DNA of 64,000 nt. Source: Paraburkholderia sp. CNPSo 3272. GTDB lineage: Bacteria; Pseudomonadota; Gammaproteobacteria; Burkholderiales; Burkholderiaceae. The translations under genes and the position numbers were made by a program. Position 1 is the first letter of the stretch. Each line of letters starts with the position of its first letter. The DNA lies in the NCBI RefSeq assembly GCF_024206495.1, contig NZ_JAMBPQ010000025.1, positions 1 through 64,000 on the forward strand. Reading direction: 5' to 3'. This document shows positions 53,100-62,495 of the stretch, in pieces. The notes below the pieces were generated by a model. That model was not told the origin of the DNA, did not search any database, and saw nothing but the letters and a program-made list of their open reading frames with translations.

Positions 53100-54851
53100 T
53101 CATGGCGTTCTCTGTCCGGGATGGCTAGTGGCAGACGATACGCCATCGCGCGAAATGACATGCTGCGCCTGCCACCATGCCGCAAGCGCCTGTTCGAGAT
53201 TGAGAAACATGCGCTCGTGTCCGAGCACGCTGCCGAGCGGCGCTTTCTCGACAACGGCAAACACCTCGGGATTGAGGCCCACGACCCAGACTTCGATCCC
53301 ACTCTCGCGACATTTCCTCTCCGCCTCGGTCAGCATCTTCAATGCTGTGTACTCCACATCGAATACGGAACGCATATCGAGCGCCATGACCCTGGGGCGC
53401 GTCTGGGCGAGGAGCGGCATGATCTTGTGCACGATGTTGGAAGCGTTGAGAAAGAAGATTCGCCCCTCGGGACGCAGGAGCAGCAGTCCGGGAAAGTCCT
53501 CGTCGTCCGGATGCTCGTCCGATATCGGCCGGAATACGTTCGTGCCGCGTTTGCGCCGCAGCACGTACACAGGCGGATCGGAGACCTGATGGGCGAGCGC
53601 CACGAGCGAAACGACGATGGCGATCAGAATGCCCTGTAGCGTTCCGAGCAGCACGACGCCCACCAGCGCCACGACCGCCCAGACAAACTCGGTACTCCGG
53701 ATAGCGAGGATCGCGCGAAAATCGGCCGGATTGAGCAGGCCGATCGAATAGACGATCACCACGGCAGCGAGCGTGGCATGCGGCATGAGCCCGATGACGG
53801 GCGCGAGCAGCACCATGGTGCCGAGCGTCACGGCCGCGGTGGCGAGTTCGGCCAGTTGGGAGTGCGCACCGGCCAGCCGGTTGACGGCCGTCTGGGTCGT
53901 TCCGCCGCCCGCGGGCATCGAGCCGAACAGCGCGCCCAGCGCGTTGCCCAGACCCGTCGCCAGCAGTTCGCGGTTCGGCAGCGGAACGGGTTCCCCGCTG
54001 AGCGCGAACGCGCGCCCCGAAGCAATCGTTTCGGTAAAACTCATCAAGGCAATGCCCACCGCCGCCGGCCACAGCGCGTCGATCAGCGAAAGATCCGGCA
54101 TCACGAACGAAGGCAATCCGGTCGGGATCTCGCCGACGATCTCCACGCCGTACCGCTGCACGCCTGTGAAAGCGACACACGTTATGCCTAGCGCCACCGC
54201 AATGAGCGGGGCCGGGGACTTCGGATACCAGTGTTCGAGCGCGACCAGCACGGCGATCGTCAGTGCGCCCATTGCGACCGTCGCCATCGACGCATGGGGA
54301 AGGCCCGCGGCGAGCGCAGATACGTTGTGAAAGAACGATCCTTTCACGACGTGAATGCCAATCAGTTTTGGCAGCTGATCGATCACGATGACGACGGCGA
54401 TGCCGGCCTTGAAACCCGTCAGCACGGGCTCGGAAATGAAGTTCGCGACAAACCCCAGCCTGAGCAAGGCAGCGAGAACGAGGAAGAGGCCGACGAGCAG
54501 GGTAAGCGTGGCGGTCGCGACGGCCAGTTGGGCGGCATTGCCGCCCGGTGCAACCTCAGCGAGCGCGGCCGCGCTCAGGATGGCCAGCGTCGCGCTGGTG
54601 CTGACGCTCAATGGCCTCGACGTGCCGAAGAGCGCGTAGATCACCATCGGCACGAACGCCGTGTAGAGTCCGGCCTCGACGGGCAGTCCGGCAACGGTCG
54701 CGTATGCCATCGCTTTGGGCAATACGACAGCCGCCGCCGTGACGCCCGCGACGATGTCGGGCTTGATCCACGATGTCTGGTAGCCGCGTACCCATTCGAG
54801 AACGGGGAGACGAAAGCCGGACTTGCGGTGCGACGTGAACTGATCGCGCAT
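53100..54851 (-). CDS. SulP-family anion transporter with STAS domain
   Basis: The 583-residue protein has the SulP motifs WIKPDIVAGVTAAAVVLPKA and VEAGLYTAFVPMVIYALFGT, then 10-14 helices, with SFTETIASGRAFALSGEPVP and MPAGGGTTQTAVNRLAGAHS. From about residue 450 there is a cytoplasmic STAS domain (FFLNASNIVHKIMPLLAQTR, then MALDMRSVFDVEYTALKMLT). SulP members move sulfate, bicarbonate or carboxylates across the inner membrane. The substrate is not evident; no carbonic anhydrase gene is beside it. It is first in a two-gene operon with the VIT-like protein. The 269-bp gap to its right holds no supported gene. Confidence 0.92.
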   Translation of the reverse strand: MRDQFTSHRKSGFRLPVLEWVRGYQTSWIKPDIVAGVTAAAVVLPKAMAYATVAGLPVEAGLYTAFVPMVIYALFGTSRPLSVSTSATLAILSAAALAEVAPGGNAAQLAVATATLTLLVGLFLVLAALLRLGFVANFISEPVLTGFKAGIAVVIVIDQLPKLIGIHVVKGSFFHNVSALAAGLPHASMATVAMGALTIAVLVALEHWYPKSPAPLIAVALGITCVAFTGVQRYGVEIVGEIPTGLPSFVMPDLSLIDALWPAAVGIALMSFTETIASGRAFALSGEPVPLPNRELLATGLGNALGALFGSMPAGGGTTQTAVNRLAGAHSQLAELATAAVTLGTMVLLAPVIGLMPHATLAAVVIVYSIGLLNPADFRAILAIRSTEFVWAVVALVGVVLLGTLQGILIAIVVSLVALAHQVSDPPVYVLRRKRGTNVFRPISDEHPDDEDFPGLLLLRPEGRIFFLNASNIVHKIMPLLAQTRPRVMALDMRSVFDVEYTALKMLTEAERKCRESGIEVWVVGLNPEVFAVVEKAPLGSVLGHERMFLNLEQALAAWWQAQHVISRDGVSSATSHPGQRTP

Positions 54852-55120
54852 GATGCTGTGGCCTCCACGAACGGGAACACTACCGACGCACGCCTACGTC
54901 GAATGGCTCATCGCTTCCTTCCTGTGGGCTACTGCATTCAACACGCTGAAGCGGAAACTAGACGAATCCCATGTCGTGGATCAATCGTCAATCGGACTTT
55001 GGTCCTACTGCTGCCAGGGTGACGCGATCCATCACCGTGACGGCCGCATTCGCCTGCTCGATGCCGGTGCGCTGTGTTCGCCGCGAGCAGTCGCACCGCG
55101 CGAGCGCGTCGCAGCACGGT

Positions 55121-57547
55121 TCACGCGGGCAGCGGCACCGGACCTGCCGCGGCATTTGCCGCGATGTCGGCGATCGCGCTGGCGCTCACGGCGTGGCTGT
55201 ACAGGAAACCTTGGGCATGCGTGCAGCCGTTCTGCAGCAGGAAATCGCGATGGCCGCTGGTTTCGACGCCTTCCGCGATCAGTTCGAAATTGAGCGCTTT
55301 CGCCACGGCGATGACGGCAAGCGTGATCGCTTCCGTTTCCGTGTCCTGACCGATCTCGCGCACGAATTCGCGGTCGATCTTGAGGCGATCGACTCGAAAG
55401 CGCTTGAGATACCCGAGGCTCGAATAACCGGTGCCGAAATCGTCGATGGCGACGCGCACGCCCATCTCCCGCAAACCGGCCAACGTGCGCGCGGCGAGAT
55501 CGGGCGTGCGCATGAGCGCGCCCTCGGTCACCTCGAGTTCGAGCAGCGCCGGCGGCAGACCGGAGTCGCGCAGCGCGTGCCTGACCTGGCCCATCAGATC
55601 GCCATGTTCGAACTGCAAGGGCGAGACGTTGACGGAGACGCGTATCGGCCGCGCCGGGTCGAGATTCCAGCGCACCGCTTCCCGGCATGCCTCGCGCAGC
55701 ACCCATTCGCCGATGCCGCGAATCAGGCCGGTTTCCTCGGCGACCGGGATGAACACGGCCGGCGACACGCTGCCGAGTTCCGCGTCGGTCCACCGCAGCA
55801 GCGCCTCGGCGCCGATCATCGCGCCCGACGCCATATCGAATTGCGGCTGGTAAAGCACGGTCAACGCGCCGTTGCGGAACGCCTGGCGCAGTCGCGTCGA
55901 AATACGCAAGCGCGAGGTCGCGGCTTCGCTCAGTTCCTGGCGATAGAACTGGTACTGATTGCGGCCGTTCTGCTTGGCCAGATACATCGCGGCGTCGGCA
56001 TTGCGCACCAGCGCGTCGGCATCGTCGCCGTCGGCGGGGTAGAGGCTGACGCCGATGCTGGCCTCGATGAAGAGTTCATGGCCCGCTACCTGGATCGGTT
56101 CCGTCATCGCGGCGAGCAGCGCATCGAGCAGCGGTTCGAGCAACGCGGCGGCGCCGTCGGCGATGACCATGAATTCGTCGCCGCCATAGCGCGCCACCGT
56201 CCCGCGCTCGCCGACGACGCGCTCGATGCGCCGCGCGATCTGGGCCAGCAGCGCGTCGCCGATGCGGTGGCCGAGCGAGTCGTTGACCTCCTTGAAATTG
56301 TCGAGATCGAGGAAGATCATCGCGAGCGTCTTGCCCGTGCGGCTCGCCTGTTGCAGCTCGCGCGTCGCACGCTCGTCGAAATATTTGCGGTTCGTGAGGC
56401 CGGTGAGCGCGTCGTATTCGGCCCGGTGCCTGAGTTCGGCCTGGGCGGCGAGCTGCGCCGTGACGTCCTCCATCACGCAAAGGGTCGCGCTGCGGCCGTC
56501 GAAATCCGTTTGCAGCTGGAACACGTTCATCGAGCGCAACTTCCCGCTTTTCGTTCGGTGTTCCCAGATGGCCGTGCCGTCGTCCTGGGCGCGCGCGTGC
56601 GAGAACGATGCCCCATGCAGCGCGGTCTTGTTCATGCGCAGGTCGGCAAGCGTCAGCTCGAGCATCTCGCTCGCGCGATAGCCCAAGGCCTTCGCCGCCA
56701 TGTCGTTGACGGCGACGAGCCGCATGGACGCGTCGTCGACAATCCAGATCGGCAGCGGGTTGAGCTGAAAGAGGCGCTTGTACTTCTTGCGGTTGACGTC
56801 CGCCGTCTGGAGCGCTTTGCGCAACGATTTCGTGATGCGCGCGTTGCGGCGCAAAAAGGCCAGCAGCAGTAACGCCGCCGCCAGTCCCGAGCCGAGCAGG
56901 AGCGCCGAGGCCATTTGCGAATCACGCGACGCCCGGGTGACCGACCGGTCGAGATGCGCGTCTTCGTCCATGCGGATCTCGCCGATTTTCTGCATCGTCT
57001 GGAAAAAGCGCGCGTCGAGTTCGCCCAGCGACGGCGTATCCATCGTCACGCTGCCCGGCTTGAGCATGGAGTACATCGCGAGCCGGTTGCTCAGTGCACC
57101 CAGATGGCGAATCATGTCCTTCAGCTCATCGAGCAGGGCGATGCAGCGCTCGCGGCCTTGGCAGGTCCGCTGCGCCGCGTTGGCGTTATCGATCAGTGCC
57201 GGAAGCGGATAAATGTAGGCGGCGCGCCGATAGAACGGCCGCGTGCCGATGACCGTGTAGAGCTGCTCATGCTCGTCGAGAAGCGCGTTCTGCAGTTCGT
57301 CGAGGTCCCGCTTGGCCGATTCGACGGCACGCTGCTGCGCGAGCGCATAGCGCTGCTCATGAGATTGCCGCAGGGCGATGACGGTATTCAGGGCGATCGC
57401 GGACAGGATCGCAACGAGCGCCAGCGGCGCGACCAGCCGTGTTTTTTGCGTGCTCCATGCGTGAAGCACGCGCCATGGCCCGATGGGCGCCGGCCACGCG
57501 GCCGGATTTCGTGCGCCATCCCCCATCTTGCTGTCTCCACGCTGCAT
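55121..57547 (-). CDS. Membrane-bound PAS-GGDEF-EAL protein (cyclic di-GMP turnover)
   Basis: The protein has 808 residues. The first helix (RLVAPLALVAILSAIALNTV) and second helix (MASALLLGSGLAAALLLLAF) bound a periplasmic sensor of about 150 residues with a Cys pair (CQGRERC). Cytoplasmic PAS follows (about 255-370), then GGDEF with intact RYGGDEF, then EAL with intact AEALLRW and DDFGTGYSSLGYLKRF. The inhibitory I-site R-x-x-D was not found with confidence. It can in principle make and break cyclic di-GMP, which would fit control of the exopolysaccharide genes in this window. The ATG at 57547 with GGGGTGA upstream is chosen; a GTG at 57556 is in frame. Confidence 0.92.
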   Translation of the reverse strand: MQRGDSKMGDGARNPAAWPAPIGPWRVLHAWSTQKTRLVAPLALVAILSAIALNTVIALRQSHEQRYALAQQRAVESAKRDLDELQNALLDEHEQLYTVIGTRPFYRRAAYIYPLPALIDNANAAQRTCQGRERCIALLDELKDMIRHLGALSNRLAMYSMLKPGSVTMDTPSLGELDARFFQTMQKIGEIRMDEDAHLDRSVTRASRDSQMASALLLGSGLAAALLLLAFLRRNARITKSLRKALQTADVNRKKYKRLFQLNPLPIWIVDDASMRLVAVNDMAAKALGYRASEMLELTLADLRMNKTALHGASFSHARAQDDGTAIWEHRTKSGKLRSMNVFQLQTDFDGRSATLCVMEDVTAQLAAQAELRHRAEYDALTGLTNRKYFDERATRELQQASRTGKTLAMIFLDLDNFKEVNDSLGHRIGDALLAQIARRIERVVGERGTVARYGGDEFMVIADGAAALLEPLLDALLAAMTEPIQVAGHELFIEASIGVSLYPADGDDADALVRNADAAMYLAKQNGRNQYQFYRQELSEAATSRLRISTRLRQAFRNGALTVLYQPQFDMASGAMIGAEALLRWTDAELGSVSPAVFIPVAEETGLIRGIGEWVLREACREAVRWNLDPARPIRVSVNVSPLQFEHGDLMGQVRHALRDSGLPPALLELEVTEGALMRTPDLAARTLAGLREMGVRVAIDDFGTGYSSLGYLKRFRVDRLKIDREFVREIGQDTETEAITLAVIAVAKALNFELIAEGVETSGHRDFLLQNGCTHAQGFLYSHAVSASAIADIAANAAAGPVPLPA

Positions 57548-57757
57548 ATTCGTCACCCCGCGCCCACAATCAATGCAATTGACATATCGACAAAGATCCG
57601 CGCAACTTGAGGGCAGGCAATCGCTATTTCGCCAGGGCGAATGGGGGGCAGGAGGAGGGCGGCCGGACTGTCCTGGCGCTTAATTGTGTGCAGTCACGTT
57701 AGTATTCCGACGCTCACGGACGCTAAAGTTTGTGTGCCGGCCGCCGAAAATCCCAGC

Positions 57758-58012
57758 ATGGCGCACGAACAACCCAAACCACCGCAAGACGATCCGATCC
57801 GGGCAGAAGCACGGGCGCTGGAAGCCAGCATCCGCGCAATCAGACAGGCACAGGGCAAGCGGAATCCCGAAGACTGTGTGCCGGGCAGCCAGGAATCTTT
57901 CGCGGTCATGGAAGCGTTCGTGCGCGATGTCGGGCGTGTGCTCGCGCTCGACATGCTCGAGCGCGAAAAGGGCAACGACATCGATCCGAACGGGGCGGGC
58001 TCGACTGGTTAG
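57758..58012 (+). CDS. Small hydrophilic protein of unknown function
   Basis: The 84-residue protein (MAHEQPKPPQDDPIRAEARA..., then FVRDVGRVLALDMLEREKGN) is charged and helical, with no signal peptide, membrane helix or cysteine pattern (one Cys). No family is recognised. The ribosome site is weak. It sits alone between the cyclic di-GMP gene and the phosphoesterase gene, on the plus strand. Confidence 0.5.
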   Translation: MAHEQPKPPQDDPIRAEARALEASIRAIRQAQGKRNPEDCVPGSQESFAVMEAFVRDVGRVLALDMLEREKGNDIDPNGAGSTG

Positions 58013-58147
58013 GCGAGTAGCGCAACAGACGCTCTGCCACGACGCGGCCATTCGGAACAATGGCCGGGAGCGCGCCGACGGTCCGCCAGCGTTTTGGGTG
58101 CAAGGACTGAGGACCGACGGCGTCTTCGGTGTGCGTCCTGACGGCGA

Positions 58148-60142
58148 TCAGAACGGGAACATGCCAGCCGCGCCCTCGTTGCCATTGCCCGCTCCGGACT
58201 GCGTGGCGGGTTGGAACTGGAAGGCACTGAACAGGTCGCCGATCGCTGGCGCGTTCGTCGGTACGTACGGGCTCGCGGGCAACTGGACGGGATTCGGAAG
58301 ATTGTCGCGACTGCGCGCCGTGATCGGTCCCAGCGACCAGTTGTGTTCTATAAATTTCACGAGCGACACGTGATCCGAATAGTCGTGAACGACACGACCG
58401 CCGCGCGAGTACGGCGACACGACGATGAGGGGAATACGCGGCCCGTCACCGAAGAAGTCCACGGGTTGAATGTAGCCGGAATCGTAGTAGCCGCCGCCCT
58501 CGTCGGTCGTGATGAAGATCGCAGTGGAGGCCCACAGCGCGGGGTTCGCCTGAACGGAGTCGATGATCTTGTGCACGAACCCTTCGTAAAGACCGAACTT
58601 CGAAGAAGACGGATGCCCATCGAGTAGTCCGCCGGGCTTCACGAACGACACCGCGGGTAGCGTGCCGTTTGCGATGTCGGAATACAGGTTGGGCGTGTCC
58701 TGAAGATGCGCGGCCACCAGCGACGGATTGGTCATGATCGCCGTTTCATAGAGAAACGGATTGCAGATATTGCAGTAGACACTCGTTGAAGGACTGCTGA
58801 CGAATGTCTTCCAGCCTTCGCCGTAGTACTTCCAGGAAATATTGTTCTCGAGGAGCGTATCGGCGATCGTGCGCACCGGTGAAGGTGGAATGGTGAACGT
58901 ACCCGTGTTGACGGTGCCGTCACCGTTGTAGCCGGGGTTGTAGTTGTTCAGCAGATAGTACGTGCTGGGCGCGCAGTTGGCATTGGGGTGATAGGGCAGG
59001 CTATCGAGATATTTTCGTATCGCGCCTACGCCAGGCTGCTTCGGATCGGAGCAATTGCTATACGTTCCGCCTGAGTAGCCGTCCTGTGCGTACCAGTTGT
59101 TGGTACCCGGTTGCGGCCGCGGGTTTTCAATCTCGTTCTGGGGCGGCGTCGCCGGATTGCCTTTGCCGTCCGTGTAATAGAGCGCATCGGCCGTTCCGAT
59201 CATGATGCTGTTCGCGCCCGTGCCGCCCATCACCGGCTGGTGATAGTTGTCGCTGATCGTGTAGTGACGCGCGAGATCCGTGAAATAGGGCATATCGCCG
59301 GTATTCACGTTATAGAACCCGAGTGCGGTCGCGCCTTCGTTGGTCGACTGATCGGTGAAGTGGGCCGCTTGCGCATTGCCATTCGATCCGGCGCCGATCG
59401 ACACTTCGACCCACGCAAAGAGATCCATCTTGCAGCCGCTCGGATTATCGAGGGTCGCGTGCGCGATATTGCAGTCCGACTGCTGCCAGTTCTGGTAGAA
59501 CCGATGCACCGGACTGTTCATGTACTGGTCGTAGTTCGGACCCACACGCGAGATCTGATAGGGGCCGCTTTGCAGGTTGTACAGGTTCGATCCAAAGCGC
59601 GCGTCGGGCTCGTCGTTGGGGAGGCCCGTTGCGCCCGTCGTCAAATGAACGACATCCTTTGATTCGAGGGCGTCGCCTTCGGCTGCCTGCGCAGCCGCCA
59701 GGGTCGCGAACGGCGGAGGTTTCGCGTCGCTCGCGGCGGTCGGGGCCGAGCCTGTGTTCGGCGCCGGCAGCGTCGTGTAAGGTTGCTTCGACGTTGGGCT
59801 GGCGTCGAACCGGGAGGGATTCGTGGCCTTGGCCATGTATTGCTCGGCGATCTTGAAGTTGGGTCCGGGTCCCCCGTCAGCCCGGATGATGCCTCTCGAC
59901 AGAAGGTTCCATATGGTCTGGCCCGCGCGCGGCTGATAAGCGCCAAACACGTGATCGAACGTTCGATTTTCGCCCACGATGATGATGACATGCTTGATCG
60001 GTGTTGCCGTGGCAGAAGATGTATTCGCTGTGGACTGGCTATCGGCAGCAGAGCAGTAGAGTGCCGCAGCTGCTAGCGAAACTGCCGCAAGCAAGGCAGG
60101 AACGGCGGGCCGTTGATGTCTGGATCTCGATGTCTGGCGCAT
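58148..60142 (-). CDS. Secreted phosphoesterase (phospholipase C/acid phosphatase AcpA family, PF04185)
   Basis: The protein has 664 residues. A signal peptide (RPAVPALLAAVSLAAAALYC) precedes the core. The family motif near residue 60 is HVIIIVGENRTFDHVFGAYQ; E-N-R-T holds the nucleophile. Later motifs are MGGTGANSIMIGTADALYYT, AIFITTDEGGGYYDSGYIQP (metal site D-E-G-G) and VSPYSRGGRVVHDYSDHVSL with LVKFIEHNW. The start at 60142 is set by ATGGAGAGACAC upstream; the ATG 20 codons earlier is unlikely. It releases phosphate or head groups from phospholipids or phosphate esters outside the cytoplasm. Confidence 0.9.
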   Translation of the reverse strand: MRQTSRSRHQRPAVPALLAAVSLAAAALYCSAADSQSTANTSSATATPIKHVIIIVGENRTFDHVFGAYQPRAGQTIWNLLSRGIIRADGGPGPNFKIAEQYMAKATNPSRFDASPTSKQPYTTLPAPNTGSAPTAASDAKPPPFATLAAAQAAEGDALESKDVVHLTTGATGLPNDEPDARFGSNLYNLQSGPYQISRVGPNYDQYMNSPVHRFYQNWQQSDCNIAHATLDNPSGCKMDLFAWVEVSIGAGSNGNAQAAHFTDQSTNEGATALGFYNVNTGDMPYFTDLARHYTISDNYHQPVMGGTGANSIMIGTADALYYTDGKGNPATPPQNEIENPRPQPGTNNWYAQDGYSGGTYSNCSDPKQPGVGAIRKYLDSLPYHPNANCAPSTYYLLNNYNPGYNGDGTVNTGTFTIPPSPVRTIADTLLENNISWKYYGEGWKTFVSSPSTSVYCNICNPFLYETAIMTNPSLVAAHLQDTPNLYSDIANGTLPAVSFVKPGGLLDGHPSSSKFGLYEGFVHKIIDSVQANPALWASTAIFITTDEGGGYYDSGYIQPVDFFGDGPRIPLIVVSPYSRGGRVVHDYSDHVSLVKFIEHNWSLGPITARSRDNLPNPVQLPASPYVPTNAPAIGDLFSAFQFQPATQSGAGNGNEGAAGMFPF

Positions 60143-60501
60143 GTGTCTCTCCATTGAAGCGTTGCACTTCATTGCATGACGGTGGGGCGGCGATTGCGTC
60201 ACTTCAAATCATTACGGCGTGTTACTCGCTGGAAAGCTAGACCTTCCACATGACGTTCAGGAGGCGGCAGTAAGTCGGTTCTGTGCAGGTCACGTGACCG
60301 CGCCTACGATTTACCTTCAGGGAACTTTCGGTTGATGCAAGGACGTTGGCTGTGCCGGATGACAGGCGTCCTGCGAGGCGGGTGCGTGATCTGGCGACGT
60401 GAGGGAATAAGGGACAGCCCTATCTGCGCGATGAGTCGCGGGAAATGCGGGTATTTATTTAGCCAGGCTAATTAATAAGTCCACGCCCGCCAGCGCAACG
60501 T
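60143..60501. promoter_or_regulatory. 359-bp gene-free region with a perfect 12-bp palindrome
   Basis: The region lies upstream of the phosphoesterase gene and downstream of the berberine-bridge-like oxidase gene. It contains the perfect palindrome GGTCACGTGACC at 60288-60299, about 145 bp before the phosphoesterase start. No gene is supported. No clear PhoB box was seen. Confidence 0.4.
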
Positions 60502-62292
60502 TCACGTCCGTACGGGCGTAAAACCGTCGGGACTCCAGTCCTCGCTGCCCACGCCGTGATGGACGTAAAAGAAACCTTCCGGATCGTAGCGATCCTTGAT
60601 CGTTTTCAGCCGCGCGTAGTTGACTCCCCAAAACGCCTCGCGCCAATCGTTGCGAAAAAAATCGGTCTCCGAAAGATAGGAGCCGCTTTGCGGCGACAGC
60701 GCCTTGAGAATCGCCGCTGCCCTGGCGATATTTTCGGCGTTGCGATGTGCCTGCGCCATGTCAGGCGCGGGGATGGGCAGGCCCGGAAACGGCGGCGGGC
60801 CGCCAGTGGCGACGATCATCAGGCCAAAGGCGTCGGCGACTCCTGGATTCGTCGCACAGTGGCGCGCCTGCTCGTTCACTTCCGGCGGCGCGCCCGCGAG
60901 GCCCTTGTTGAAATGCAACTCTACGGCCTGAAATTGGGCTGCCGCCACGAAGGCGTCAACGAGCCGTCCGCGTTGCGCCGGTTCGAGAAGGGCCGCGGGC
61001 AGCCATTGCGACTCGTAGCCGTGCAGGAAGGCGGAGGCCTGCTCGCCATCGCCTCGCCACCAGCCATGGTTGTGCGCGGCGCCGGCGCGTGGGTCGGGCA
61101 CGAGTCCCGGGTTGGCTTCGACGTCCCACCAGCGACGCGACGGGCCGGCGCCGACGCGAGGTCCTTCGTCGAAGGTGAAGCTTGCCGGCGAGGCGCGCAC
61201 CCAATCGATGAAAGGCGCCCAGGCTGACTTGGCCTGATGGTCGTCGAGGCCCTGGCTTACCATCGCTACCTCGATCGCGTCGCTGTGAAAGATGTAGCGC
61301 TCGCCCCACGCAGGGTTGAACAGATGCTCTGCATAGTGATCGATCAGTTGCGCAGCGAGCCGCCGGTAAGCCTCAGGCGATGAAGTCTTGACCTTGTACC
61401 TGGCCCAGCCGAAATTTTCGGGCAGGTCGTGGGTCTGCAGCGTGAGCCTCGTCACCACACCGAAACTGCCGCCACCGCCCCCTTTGAGCGCCCAGAAAAG
61501 GTCGGGCTCCTGGCATGCGTTGACCGTGCGGACAACGCCGTCGGCGGTGACGATTTCCGCCTGGAGCAGGCTCGCGGCCGCGAGTCCGTAGCGCTTCGAG
61601 TGGGACCCGAAGCCGCCGCCCAGAACGAGGCCGGCGACGCCCACGGTCGTGCATCCGCCGCCCTGAACGTAGCGTCCCGCCTGCGTCGTGACGGCGGTGT
61701 AGACGTCGATCCACATGCAGCCGGCCCCCACCGACACAGCCTGTTGTGGCGGGTTCGAGCAGCCGGACGGCACGAACGCGTCATGGAGTTCGACACGGTT
61801 CATCCTGCGCGTCCAGATCAGCAGGGAATCCGGCGCGTTCGAGCCGCCAAGGTAGCTGTGACCGCCGCCTTTCACCACCAGGCGCAAGTTGTGTCGACGT
61901 GCGAAATTGACGCCCGCGACGACGTCCGCGCTCAAGCGGGCCGCCACTGCGTAGGCGCTTGCGTGCGCCGTCCATGCATCGAGCCAGCCGGCGATCTGGG
62001 TGGCGCCGGGATCGTCGCCGAGCGCGAACGGGTTGCGCGCTTCCTTGATTCTTGCGAGGCACGCTGGTGCGTCGGGCGCTTGCGCGCAGGTCTGCCAGAT
62101 CGTGGTGGGTCGCAGCAAATTTCCGCCGACCGCCTGCCTCAACGCCTCCCATTCCAGTGCTTTCGGCCACGCGGGATCGCTGGGCCGGATGCGACCTGCG
62201 CGACCCGCAGCGGGCAGCGCGCCAGCGAAACTCGCGGTAGCGGTGAGGCACGGCAAAGCGACAACCCCCTTTAGCAGGCAGCGTCGTTTCAT
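60502..62292 (-). CDS. Tat-exported FAD-linked oxidase with berberine-bridge domain
   Basis: The 596-residue protein starts MKRRCLLKGVVALPCLTATA, a twin-Arg signal (RRCLLK), fitting export of a folded flavoprotein. The FAD-binding 4 domain has LVVKGGGHSYLGGSNAPDSL, whose His is the usual 8-alpha attachment residue. The Cys in YVQGGGCTTVGVAGLVLGGG is where berberine-bridge enzymes form a second covalent bond. The carboxy BBE domain ends WREAFWGVNYARLKTIKDRY with DPEGFFYVHHGVGSE. It is a periplasmic oxidase of an alcohol, sugar or aromatic compound. GAGGAGAAGAAACGTC before the ATG supports the start. It is followed by the phosphoesterase gene about 360 bp away. Confidence 0.88.
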   Translation of the reverse strand: MKRRCLLKGVVALPCLTATASFAGALPAAGRAGRIRPSDPAWPKALEWEALRQAVGGNLLRPTTIWQTCAQAPDAPACLARIKEARNPFALGDDPGATQIAGWLDAWTAHASAYAVAARLSADVVAGVNFARRHNLRLVVKGGGHSYLGGSNAPDSLLIWTRRMNRVELHDAFVPSGCSNPPQQAVSVGAGCMWIDVYTAVTTQAGRYVQGGGCTTVGVAGLVLGGGFGSHSKRYGLAAASLLQAEIVTADGVVRTVNACQEPDLFWALKGGGGGSFGVVTRLTLQTHDLPENFGWARYKVKTSSPEAYRRLAAQLIDHYAEHLFNPAWGERYIFHSDAIEVAMVSQGLDDHQAKSAWAPFIDWVRASPASFTFDEGPRVGAGPSRRWWDVEANPGLVPDPRAGAAHNHGWWRGDGEQASAFLHGYESQWLPAALLEPAQRGRLVDAFVAAAQFQAVELHFNKGLAGAPPEVNEQARHCATNPGVADAFGLMIVATGGPPPFPGLPIPAPDMAQAHRNAENIARAAAILKALSPQSGSYLSETDFFRNDWREAFWGVNYARLKTIKDRYDPEGFFYVHHGVGSEDWSPDGFTPVRT

Positions 62293-62495
62293 GACGTTTC
62301 TTCTCCTCGCGACGGGTGAAACGTTCAGTTTTCCAGATTATGATGCAGCGCTGCCAGAGTCCGCCGAAGCGCTTGCAGAAGGGTCGGGCGTTCATGATAT
62401 CAGCGCCGTGGCGCCTGCGCTCGCCGGGGCCTATTCGCGTGGGAACGGCGTGTCGTTGAAAGCGCAAGCAGTTGAAGACGGCGCTGCCCGACGAT

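Noticed and set aside
54852..55120. Possible short gene between the SulP and GGDEF-EAL genes
   Set aside because: Plus-strand frames here are extensions of shadows from the flanking genes and lack a start with ribosome site.
60288..60299. PhoB box before the secreted phosphoesterase
   Set aside because: The palindrome GGTCACGTGACC does not resemble the PhoB direct-repeat consensus (CTGTCAT-type).
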